In this document: piece by piece, positions 1 to 9,554 of the stretch | Numbering within the stretch: position 1 is the stretch's first letter | Layout of the letters: the number at the start of each line of letters is the position of its first letter | Assembly (NCBI GenBank): GCA_963576565.1 | Contig: OY755039.1 | Span: forward strand, 26,798,602-26,862,601 | Reading direction: 5' to 3' | DNA from: Aspidapion aeneum | Taxonomy: Eukaryota > Arthropoda > Insecta > Coleoptera > Brentidae | Length of the DNA: 64,000 bases | The notes under the pieces: model-generated | Databases searched by the model: none | Told to the model about the DNA's origin: nothing | What the model saw: the letters and a program-made list of their open reading frames with translations, nothing else | Made by a program: the position numbers and the translations under genes

Positions 1-1583
1 TTTGTAAAATCCACACTGCCAATCGCCAATCTCCAAAAGTTATTGAAGCCGAATTAGCCGATCGCGATACGTTTGAAACTTCGAACTCCGTTGACTGCGC
101 CAATTAAGTAATCGAACAACCACTTCGAGTTTATGCTTTATAATAAATGTATATTTTATTGATGCGAGTACAATAATAGACTTAAGAATACTAAAGGTAA
201 AAACGTTTACAACAAATGAAATGAAATGCAACTCCTCATCTCCGGTAGATTTAGAGGTAGTCGGATTTCTCTAGATGATTCCAGGTAAGGTCGACGTCGG
301 TCGTATAACTCACTTAAACTATAATGTTCCGTTCCACCGTTTTCTCGACATAATCCAGCATTTTTGCATGAGGTTTTCGTACGAAAGTGACAGCTCAGCT
401 GAGAAATTTTAACAAACCGTCAAAATAATGCTAAGATCCAGAAATACTGCATGACTATTTTAGCACTAATAAAGTCTAGTACAATTCTTATTAAAATCTG
501 CCGTATTGTACGGCACAACTGCACAAGCGTAAATGTCAATATACTGCTAGCATTATTACTTACTGCAAGACTTTATTTCACTTCCAATAAGCCTCTATTA
601 ACTGGTAAAACAAGCAATATGTCAACGTACGTCTTAAATATATCTGTACTGCTAAAGTGTACTAAAAAAATTAATGGAAAATGACCGCGACTTAATAGAA
701 CCCAACCCAGCAAATATCGACCTGCTGGTACTTTACTAATATTGTACTTTAGCTGCTGGCAACTGCTGGCCTCGGTAACGATGTGCATTATTTTTATTAT
801 TTTTGTATTGTCTAATTTGCATTATTATTTAAAAGTGCAAAAAACGCAACATTTTAGTACTTTATTTTTAATACAACGAAAAGTTATACTTTATTTATAA
901 AGAATACCAAGTGCAGCCAGGGTTAATGGCAAAAAAGCATTTTAAAAGTATATTTAAACAGGTGCTTTTAAAGAACTTTATTTTAGTACAAAAAATATTA
1001 AAATTAAATATTCTACTGTAAAAATAAAGTATTCACAAAAAAACGTTTTAATAACATTTCGAATGAGGCAAACTTCCGACAAGTTGATGTTTGCTGTCCT
1101 TGCCGCTAGATGGCAAACCCTAGTCAACATTTTACAAGTACACTGAAGAATGTCAAGCTTATGAATGTGAATTATTTTATTTATTTTAAAATTGGTGTGG
1201 AATGATCCATAATCTTTGGAAATATCCTTATCTGATATGAAATATTTACAATAAAGGAAGTTTTTTTGCACTAAAAAAACTAATAAAATACATTGCTTTA
1301 AAAGTACAGGTTTTTCTTAAGTTTAGTTTAAAAAATGTTTAAAAATTCAGTTATTTTGTACTAAAAATACGAAGAAAATACATACTTTTGTGTGCAAAAG
1401 AGTTTTAAAAATGCATTGCTTTAAAAGTACATTTTTTTTTTGTATTAAAATATACACTTGCTGGCCTAATTCAGGCCGTTGTTCCAAATCAATAGATACG
1501 AATTAAGTACTTTATACTTAGTACTTTGCCGTTATGGGCTGTAGCGAAAGCCAGTACTTTTTTTGTAACCCATGTTTGCTAGG
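1..1583. other. AT-rich stretch without a recognisable gene
   Basis: No open frame here resembles a known protein. From about 820 to 1560 variants of TTTAAAAGTAC and its complement GTACTTT recur many times, often next to ATTGC or long T runs. Such subterminal-type repeats would fit the end of a DNA transposon, but I see no terminal inverted repeat or transposase. A CTGCTGGCAACTGCTGG motif lies near 752-769 and related words occur near 54970-55000. Confidence 0.5.
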
Positions 1584-1935
1584 AAACGTATGGCTTGGAT
1601 TAAAACAACAAACGCTTTCAATAAAGTTTGAAAGGGACTGCTTTAAATGACGTTGAAAATATGTCAATGCGTAGATTTGACGTTGTCAATATTATGGTTA
1701 ATTTTTATTTTTTATTTATATTTAAGAAGTTCTTTGGATTTTGAAACTTTTGGAAGAAAAAGCTATTATCTTGAGTTGATAAAGCTACTTATTTGACGTT
1801 TTTTTAAACAAATTAAAAGGTATTTATCCTAAGTTAACTGATAATGGGTGTTTTAATATTAAGTGTATAAAAGAGAACGCGCTGAGAGCGCGGCACTCAT
1901 TATCAGTAGCCTAAATTTATCCAAGCCATACGTTT
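1584..1935. repeat. 17-bp perfect inverted repeat flanking 318 bp
   Basis: AAACGTATGGCTTGGAT at 1584-1600 is repeated as its exact reverse complement at 1919-1935. The enclosed DNA has no coding potential. It does contain a TATAAAAG box and a CG-rich stretch near its right end. The pair could be the ends of a small DNA element, but I cannot find a convincing target-site duplication outside it. Confidence 0.45.
1866..1901 (+). promoter_or_regulatory. possible core promoter (TATA plus initiator)
   Basis: TATAAAAG at 1866-1873 is followed at normal spacing by an arthropod-type initiator, TCATT at 1897-1901. This puts +1 near 1899, about 33 bases after the TATA start. No downstream promoter element or open reading frame follows. 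It may be the promoter of a repeat element, or chance. Confidence 0.2.
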
Positions 1936-2272
1936 GGGTTCATTTGAAATTCAACATGTCGGCACGCTTGTTGTAGCAGTTATTATTAAAGACCCTTTTC
2001 CAGTACAGATATATTTAAGTCGTACGTGCAAGCAATATATTGACTCCAAAAGCACTAGATTTAGCACAGAAAAACTAGCGTAGGCTTGATTTTCTGTGAT
2101 TGTAGATTGCAAAAGTAGACGTGTTGTCTACTAAATTGCTCAGCACTTTTACCTATATAGATTTTTTGTGTATATGTATATAACCCAACCGAACCGCACC
2201 CGTAACCCGGCCTACGACCCTTTTCCTACTATGGTCAAGAAAATATAATACTACGCACTGTTTAAAAACAAT
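1936..2272. other. no gene seen
   Basis: Unremarkable AT-rich sequence with no reading frame or repeat structure that I can support. Confidence 0.5.
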
Positions 2273-2660
2273 AGGGACTTATTGCAATAAAGCCCGGCAC
2301 TAATTGTGCCGGGCACTATTCTGACAGTTTCGCATTATAAGAACAGCTGTCTTCTTTCAAAATTAGGCTTTTGTGTATTGTAAGAGCTGGAATTAATAGT
2401 GCCGCCACTATTAATATATAAACACTTTATTAGCTATCAATTTAGATCTTAAGTTAATTACATAAGCAAGTAGTAAATACATCTAAACTATCTAACTCTT
2501 ATTAAATAGCAACATTCTCAAATACATATTTTCTACGTTTTAACTTAAATGTATGTATAGATTGTATGTCCTTAAGTTCACCTGGCAAACTATTAAATAG
2601 GATTAAACCCTTGCTAAAAATTGTCTCAACTCTATTATCCAAAGAACGACCGTAAAACGA

Positions 2661-3345
2661 GGTTACTTTGCTCCATTTTTTTGAGTTAATTCGAAAAATT
2701 CAAAGAAATAACCAAAAATTATACCATAAAAAATGTTTTTTTGATTTTAATGAAAAACACATGGTATAGGTAATTAACAAGGGACATTTTTATTACAAAA
2801 TACTTAGTATTATAAATATTTTTTTAACTTGAAAAGTGGAGCAAAGTTTCCCATAGTCCGAGGTTACTTTACCCCACTTTATAAAATGTGAAAAATTAAA
2901 AAAATTATTATTTTTCTTTCTATAATTTTACTTGTTGTTAATAGTTTTAGGTCTTTGCATTATTTGCAATTTGGTATTTGATAATTATATTGGCAATCGC
3001 CCATTTGCGATCAAAAATTTTAACACACGAAAAGGTGATCTCATGCTTTCAGACGATGATTCTTTAAGTCTAATTTGAGTTATCATATCTCTGACGGTGG
3101 GAAAGAAGAATTAAAGAGATTAGTTGGATGACTTGATCAAGTTAATACCCTGAGGGTTTCTCGTTCTTGTATTGAGACAACGCAGCCTGCATAGATGGAT
3201 GTTTTCCGAAAATTTTTGTATGGCTTCGGTAGTTCAATGCTAAGAATGTTTGCCTAGAGAGCAAGAGATCCCGGGTTCGAGTCCCGGCCGAAGCAGAAAA
3301 CTTTTTTCTTATTTTTCTTCCTTTAATTTCACTTGTTGTTTATAG
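2661..3345. mobile_element. insert within the LINE, carrying a tRNA-like gene
   Basis: LINE-like coding sequence stops near 3345 and resumes near 2660 on the minus strand, so the roughly 680 bases between are an insertion. It has internal direct repeats: GAGGTTACTTTGCTCCA near 2659 against GAGGTTACTTTACCCCA near 2860, and a roughly 40-bp AT-rich word near 2906 repeated near 3305. A complete tRNA-like structure lies near its right end. No terminal inverted repeats were found, so the class is unknown. Confidence 0.5.
3223..3295 (+). tRNA. tRNA-like gene, Gly-like body with AGA anticodon
   Basis: The 73 bases fold as a full cloverleaf. The acceptor stem GCTTCGG/CCGAAGC has seven perfect pairs and discriminator A. 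The D stem is GTTC/GAAT with one G-U pair. The anticodon stem is TTTGC/GCAAG with loop CTAGAGA, and the T stem is CCGGG/CCCGG with loop TTCGAGT. The B box GGTTCGAGTCC is canonical. The body resembles animal tRNA-Gly and has a short variable loop, yet the anticodon AGA would read a Ser codon, whereas nuclear tRNA-Ser normally has a long variable arm. Paired changes in the acceptor stem suggest selection or a diverged family. It could be a tRNA-derived repeat or pseudogene; charging cannot be judged. Confidence 0.65.
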
Positions 3346-4086
3346 GCATTCTCTTATTACACATAAGCCCTCAAAGCTCTATTTTGCATGTTTTGAAGAG
3401 ATTTTATTTCTTCAGCATTTTGAAAATACAATAATGTTGAACAGTAATAAAAATGAGGAGCTATACTAGATTTATAAACAATTAGCTTGGAGAAATACAT
3501 TTTTTTTTATCTAATCGGTAAAAAAAGTACATTTTTTTACTACTTCTTTCTTAACATATGTAGAGTGTTGTTTTAAATTTATTTGTTTATCTATAATAAT
3601 ACCAAGATATTTGGAACTGCAAACTTCTACGATTTGACTATTGTTTACTTTTATGTTAAATTTAATATTTTCTTGTTTTAATTTCTTTAGTTGATGTTTA
3701 GATGAGATAATTATAAATTTTGTTTTGTCTATGTTAAAAGATAAACCATTATCACAAAGCCAGTTAAAAATATTATTTAGATCATGGTTAAATTTCTTCG
3801 GGCGTACCACAGAAGTAAAGCAGCCCATCATCAGCGAACAGTTTTATTTTGCAATATTTGACATGCTTGCAAATAAAATGAACAATACACAGCCCAAAAC
3901 TGATCCTTGCAGAACACCATGTCTGATGCGAAGCTTCTTCGAAAAAACCCCATTAAATTTTACACGTTAGTGAAAAATAAATGACTGGATTTATAAATTC
4001 GACTTTGGTATGCCAAATTTGAAAGGTCGACTGTCAGTTGTCAGTCCCGGCACAATTACTGCCTGACTTTATTGCATTAAGTCCCT

Positions 4087-6160
4087 ATTTGCTGCCTTGT
4101 ATCATTTAAAGGGTCCCCTGTAATTAATAAAGAAAGACACACTTTGAGCACATTTATAAAAGCGTTTCTTTCAAATTTCATCAAAAGCGTTTACTATAAT
4201 CAAAAAATATTTACTGTGTTGAAAAATTAAAATAATATGGCTGCCTGCTTATATTTATATAATATTTTTGAAATTTGAGAATCTCCCGTAACTTTTGAAT
4301 CTAAACAACATCTTTTAAAAACCAAGGTAAACTTAACAATTTTTATCAAATAATCCTACTAAACCACCCTGTATATTAATTGATTTGACTTATTTTCGTA
4401 TTATAATCTAAATCGAAATTTTTGTCATTTATGCCTTTTTTGCATTTTACAATGATTTCACTCACAAATCCTTTGATATATTCTTGATTGAATCTTGTTT
4501 GACCTTTTTAAGCATTATATAAATTTACCTAATCTGATCTCTTGCCAAAAAAATTTTGTCTTCCTACCCCGGTTTGGCGTTCACATAAATCGTTAAAAAG
4601 GATAATAAGGGATAAAACCAAGTGATAACACAGGCCGTGACAATAAATTTGGAAAAGTTTTTCTTTTTTTTTGTAATAAATTAGAGGATATAAATATCAG
4701 ACCGCATTAAGCCAATCAGTTGATAAATCAATGAGGGAAGAATTTTTGATTATTATACTAAACGTGACGAAATCAGGTCAATATATTTTATTTTCAAAAA
4801 AAAATGTATTTTTTTTCTTTAGTATACTGTTGGCCAATTCGACATTTGGCCTTAATATATCTCCTTTTATTCCAGGCAGACCTCTTCAAATTTTTCACCA
4901 CCATGACCAAACCTTCGTGGAGCCACCTCTTTTTAATTTTTTGTTTTATTCTTGCAGTGTTTGGCTTTTAGTTTGTAAATGATTTTACCTTTGTCCAAGA
5001 AAAATATAATTATAAATATCAAAAATAAGGTAATATTGTATAATATGATATTTTTAAGAGAATAAAGACAAAATTGTGACATTTTGTGACAAAATTGAAT
5101 ATTTTGAAAATTTTGTAACGTTTTTAAAATATCTGAATTTAAAAAAATATGTTTTCTTTTGAATTTTTCGAAGTTTAAGACAAATTCTCTAGATATCTAG
5201 TTCAATTCAATTAATTTTACTAATTATACAAATTCTTTACAGCTTTTTTCAGGATGTACAGCGAGTTTTTTTAAATCTCTCTTACTTTTATAAAAATCAT
5301 TATCAGGATTGTATTACCTACGTTCGCAGTCTTAAATTTAAAAGTGAATAAACTTAATTCACAACTGTAAGAGGCCAAAAAGAGCTGTTGAATTTGAGAT
5401 ACTTAAAATTTTTTGCCATTTTAGAAAAAAAAAGCAGTCCGAATATTTGTTATTTTCTTTAGTATTACCCTAAAAGGAATGAACCGTTTATATTGCCCAA
5501 TAATCACATGAACTGCCCACATGTTTTCTTCCAAAAATTTAAATAATAGTAACCCAACAATCCAATAATCGATGGGTTCAACTAATTTGACGATAGAGGA
5601 CTGAGGATCCAGGCGTGCTGATTCTGTGTAGTCCTGGCACGGATAATCCGTGGTCTTGATTTTATTATGTCTAATCATTTCAATACTCTCTATCATTCTT
5701 GCGAATACTGCCTTTCTGCGCCGATGCTAAAACTTAACGAACGTTGCCGAGACGGTCTCATTCGACGAGACTTATAACAGTTCTGTTCCATCAAACAGTT
5801 CGAGGGTTATAGAACCGTCCAAAAAATCCCAATGCGCGCGCAATGCAGTACGGGGAGTATGAGGTCTGTTTTAAAACGGTTTGGGTCAGATGGAACGACC
5901 AAATAACTGTCCAAAAGCCGAATGCTGTTCGATTTACTTCAGGCACGTGATCATATGCGAGAGAGTTAAATTCAAAATCACGTGACTAAAGGAAAGGGTA
6001 GGTTTGGCGTCTCGCTTAAAGATAAATCGAAGGCAACTTATGAATTCGAGAGCACGAAATTAAAGCACACAGAAAGGATTACACAATTACATAGGATTAT
6101 CATAATATATTTTTAATTTTAGTTCTTTAAAGTGCAGATAAAATTACGTCAATTTAATTT
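4087..6160. other. no gene seen
   Basis: Mostly AT-rich DNA. A CACCCTGTATATTAAT word near 4365 resembles the end of an ACAGGGTG-type inverted-repeat element, but its partner was not found. The 91-codon minus-strand open frame at 5421-5696 has no motif I recognise, and I do not call it a gene. A somewhat GC-richer patch lies at 5700-6010. Confidence 0.45.
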
Positions 6161-6355
6161 ATACAGGGTGTAACTAAATAAGTGTAACACATTTAAGGGG
6201 ATGATTCCTCATCGAAAAAAAGATAGGATCTTTCATATAAAGAAACTTTATTGGAGCATCCCTTGTTAAGATACCGCCCCTTAAAGGGAAGTTTCTTTAT
6301 ATGAAAGATCCTATCTTTTTTTGATGTTTTACACTTATTTACTTACACCCTGTAT
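6161..6355. mobile_element. 195-bp MITE with ACAGGGTGTAA ends
   Basis: The segment starts ATACAGGGTGTAACTAAATA and ends with the near reverse complement, TTTACTTACACCCTGTAT. An inner inverted pair, AAAGATAGGATCTTTCATAT, extends the fold, so almost the whole element can form a hairpin. There is no coding capacity. The ACAGGGTG terminus is typical of abundant short insect elements. Confidence 0.75.
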
Positions 6356-7010
6356 TCACAAACTATAAACCACTACAGACTGCCTAATAAACTAAATATA
6401 CCAAAAATTAAAACGAACTTGCATTAGCACATATTTTTGGGCGAAACTTGTGAAAATTTATTTTTTCTAATATCACAAGTTTTATGTGAAATTTATATAT
6501 TTATTTATTTGTAATTTCTAATTTGATTTTTATAAAATATTTGTAAAATTACCTACATATTATAGAAAGCCTTAATGTTCACAAGGTTTTTGCGATTTTA
6601 TTCATTTTTAGGAAATAGAGATCGTGATACTTCTAAGAAGTTAGGAAAATCACATTTTGTAGCTTGTACTTTAGTAATGACCTTAATGTCGATGCTTTAA
6701 AGCGAAGTCGTTTGTTCTTCCGCCAAATCTGGTGTAAAATTTTACTTCCGGTGCTATCCTTCTTCTTTTAACTTTTAGTTCACAGGTCACCGGAATTTGC
6801 TGCGATCAGGGTAAACCGTTATGTTTCTATTCCTATCCAATCACCTGCTAAACTAGTTTTTCTTTTTCTAAGCAAGCTAGCCTATGGCCAGTATAGCTTA
6901 TTTCATGTGGTATACCTACACGATCCGCAGTCCCGTAGTAATAAAAATTGCAAAAAAATCAACAGATGCTGCAGATGTTGCAATTTTTTTTTTTGAAAAT
7001 TTCAAATATA
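6356..7010. other. no gene seen
   Basis: AT-rich sequence. Part of 6710-6890 weakly resembles 51520-51690 (both carry a GGTAAACC word followed by a TATGT stretch), which may mark a diverged dispersed repeat. Confidence 0.3.
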
Positions 7011-7195
7011 CAGTCGAACCTCTCTAACTCGAACCTCTATAACTCGAACACCTCTATAACTCGAACCTTTTAAGCGGTCCCTCCACTTTTTACATGTATT
7101 TTAACCTATGTAACTCGAGTTTCTATAACTCGAACTCTCCATAACTCGAACTGTTTTGGTTGTCCCTTCAGGTTCGAGTTATAGAGGTTCGACTG
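7011..7195. mobile_element. 185-bp pogo-type MITE
   Basis: Terminal inverted repeats CAGTCGAACCTCT and AGAGGTTCGACTG bound the element, and TA dinucleotides flank both sides (7009-7010 and 7196-7197). Inside, the word TATAACTCGAAC is repeated several times in both orientations. The CAG end and TA target fit the Tc1/mariner/pogo superfamily. There is no open frame. Confidence 0.8.
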
Positions 7196-7576
7196 TATTT
7201 GTATATTTACGTGGCTTCCCCGGACTTTTGTCATATGTTAAAATTGGTTGCGAAACTCAATTTATTTTAAAAAAATTTTTTGGGTTGTTCACTGTTTTTT
7301 GAATTTTCTCAGACAAATGTAAGTTTATTGTAATTTTATGATATATTAGTATCTCAGGTGATAAATGTGTGTGTTTTACATACAATTTTTCCGCGCCTTC
7401 TACTGCGCCTGTCTGCAATTCTTGTCTTTCAGAGGAGTCCGAAACCAGTTTAGGTTGCTTGATGGAACGGAAAACTGACTGTCCCATAACAGTACAACGT
7501 CGACCTGGAACGCAAACAGGATTTTTCGTACCATTCTATAACCGTCCCACACTTTGATGGAACGAAACTATAGTAG
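7196..7576. other. no gene seen
   Basis: The short overlapping open frames on both strands at 7257-7557 show no known motif. Nothing else can be supported. Confidence 0.4.
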
Positions 7577-9009
7577 CAGGGTTGGATGGGCTCAAAGAAA
7601 CCGGCCCTGACAGTTTTTTTTTTATTCGGCCCTTGCTTCGGCACAAAAATTTTACGGCAAAGAAAACGAAGCCATATTGTGTTATTTTTGTTTTTGATAT
7701 TATGGAGGTTTTCTTATTAAACAATATGCTAATTTTAAAGGATGTAATTTGCATTTTGAGAAAAAAAAACTTCATATGTAGACATATGTATGCATGTCCT
7801 AAACATCCTAACTTGTGAGGTACAAGGTGTTTAAAGACTTTCAGAAAATCTCCTTTTTTATTAATATCTGTGATACTGCTCTAGATATTTTTGTAGAGTT
7901 TTATATTGTGTATGCCTACACTGCACTGCCCCCGTTAGTTAAAAGGCTGCAAGTATTTTTTTTCGAATTTAAGTTTTTGGTCTCGACAGATTTTCCATCA
8001 TGTCCTATGTAATAGTTTTAAAAAAAAATTAAAAAAAAAACAAATAGCAGTAACTAGCACTTTTTCCGAACCACACTTTCGTCACTTGCGCCCTTTTAAC
8101 TAGCGGGGGCAGAACAGGTATGCTAATTTTTCAAATGGTAACGACTTTTTTAATAATGAACTTGATGCTGCAATTTTCCTAATACCGATTTTTCAATCGG
8201 TTACTCGATTTCTTAGATTTTTTATATATTTTAGCACCAAAAATGATCTTTTGCAACTAAGATTTGAGATATTGGCAAAGCCGTACCGAAGGGGGCGATC
8301 AGGGGGATCAATCCCCACCAAAATAGTCAACAAAGTGTGTTACAAGAGATTTAACAACAGCAACACAAATAAGAAAAAAATTGGACAATATTTTTATTAC
8401 ATTTTTTTAATCTCCCGATTTTTTCTTCTGGATATTGGATTTGTAAAAAGATATTTATAAGTTAGTGCCATTATCACATTAGGGACTTATTGCAATAGTG
8501 CCAGGCGCTAATTGTGCCGGGCACTATTCTGACAGATTCGCATTGAAAACTGACAGTTGATCTTTCAAAATTGACATACCAAAGTCGAAATTATAAATCC
8601 AGTCGTTTATTTTCCATTAATAGTGGCGGCAATATTAATTTCGGCTCTTATAATACACAAAGGCCTAATTTTGAAATAAGACAGCTGTTCTTATAATGCG
8701 AAAATGTCAGAATAGTGCCCGTCACAATTATTGCCTGGCTTTATTGCAATAGGTCCCTATTATCTCCTTGATACATTATACTTATTTTAATATAAAAGTA
8801 ACTGTAACAATCAAACGAGTAACGCAGACCTGGAGTTACTACATACAGATTTTTTTAATTTAAATGTTTAATTAGTTCGTTTGTCAAATATACAAAAATA
8901 AATATTAATAATTTGGAATAGGTACATCGGGCCTGCGGCCCAACCGGCCCTAAATTGTACCGGCCCGACGGGCATTTGCCCTGTGGCCCGCCTGTCCCAT
9001 CCAACCCTG
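7577..9009. mobile_element. 1.43-kb hAT-like non-autonomous element
   Basis: Perfect 14-bp terminal inverted repeats, CAGGGTTGGATGGG at 7577-7590 and its complement at 8996-9009, bound the segment. The 8 bases outside each end (TATAGTAG and AATAGTAT) agree at six positions, compatible with a decayed 8-bp target duplication as made by hAT elements. GGCCC-rich subterminal sequence follows each end. I find no transposase inside, so it would depend on a partner element. It contains a full MITE A at 8481-8758, which must be younger than this element. Confidence 0.65.
8481..8758. mobile_element. MITE family A, copy 2 (intact, 278 bp)
   Basis: Runs from AGGGACTTATTGCAATA to the inverted end TATTGCAATAGGTCCCT. 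Inner inverted words around CACTATTCTGACA lie near both ends. It aligns over its whole length, reverse-complemented, with the split copy at 2273-4086. It is non-coding. Confidence 0.8.
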
Positions 9010-9554
9010 AATAGTATATTACATAACAAGAGAAGAAAGTGAGAAATTTCACTCGAGCGTGAATGTTGTGAACAAGGCTGAGTGAAACAGCACGCGAGTG
9101 TTCGAAAGTTACTTTCTATCGAGTTGTGTACGCTATTTTTCCTACGAACCTACTAGTTTTTGTGAAAATTGGTCATTAATTTTGCACAAATGAAATGAAA
9201 CTGCTTTTCCGCACATGTGTGAAAAAGTACTTTGCAACACATGTGCGCTAAAGTATAGTGACAGTTAAGGTCGTCGTACACTTTTGTACTGTGTACTATG
9301 TGGAAAAATTTCTTCACACGGGTGAATTTTAACGCTTTCTATGAGGATGCAAATCGTGTGAAAACCATCATTTTCATATTTCCTAAGATGACTTGAGTGA
9401 TAGAGCCTGATTTAAAATAATATATTATTTTTCATTATATATTGTTTTAAAAGAGCAGAAGGGTTTAAAACAAAAAACTGTTCCTGAAATCAAGTTTTTG
9501 AGTTGTCTTAAATATTTTGTTTTAACTGAACAAAAAACTGGATTACATATCGCG
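9010..9554. other. no gene seen
   Basis: No gene or clear repeat boundary. Direct and inverted short words such as GTGTGAAAA recur at 9200-9370. Confidence 0.4.

Larger units (their letters stand above)
2416..3971 (-). pseudogene. LINE reverse transcriptase fragment (Jockey/CR1-like), broken
   Basis: Read on the minus strand, this contains the reverse transcriptase region of a non-LTR retrotransposon. It starts near 3965 with a GVLQGSVLG-type motif, whose catalytic YADD block has decayed. Next comes NWLCDNGLSFNIDKTKFIII, then the YLGIIID motif (about 3831-3511), then a thumb-like HFYYCST-type block near 3440. An insertion at about 2661-3340 interrupts it. The C-terminal tail follows at 2660-2500 with a recognisable LFNSLPGELK segment. 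Stops and frameshifts make it non-functional. Such enzymes copy LINE RNA into DNA at a nick; this copy cannot. Clade assignment is tentative. It sits inside MITE A with its 3' end towards 2416. Confidence 0.75.
2273..4086. mobile_element. MITE family A, copy 1, split by a LINE insertion
   Basis: The left half (2273-2415) and right half (about 3972-4086) together match the uninterrupted 278-bp copy at 8481-8758 in inverted orientation. The element begins AGGGACTTATTGCAATA and ends with its inverted counterpart ending GTCCCT. A second inner inverted pair is based on GTGCCGGGCACTATTCTGAC. It carries no coding sequence. The 1.55-kb interruption is a LINE fragment, so the MITE is older than that insertion. 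Confidence 0.8.

Noticed and set aside
6710..6890. Dispersed repeat shared with 51520-51690
   Set aside because: Only a few short words match in order; I could not align it well enough to call a family.
7369..7818. Cluster of short frames on both strands
   Set aside because: They are mutually overlapping, motif-free and span the border of the hAT-like element.
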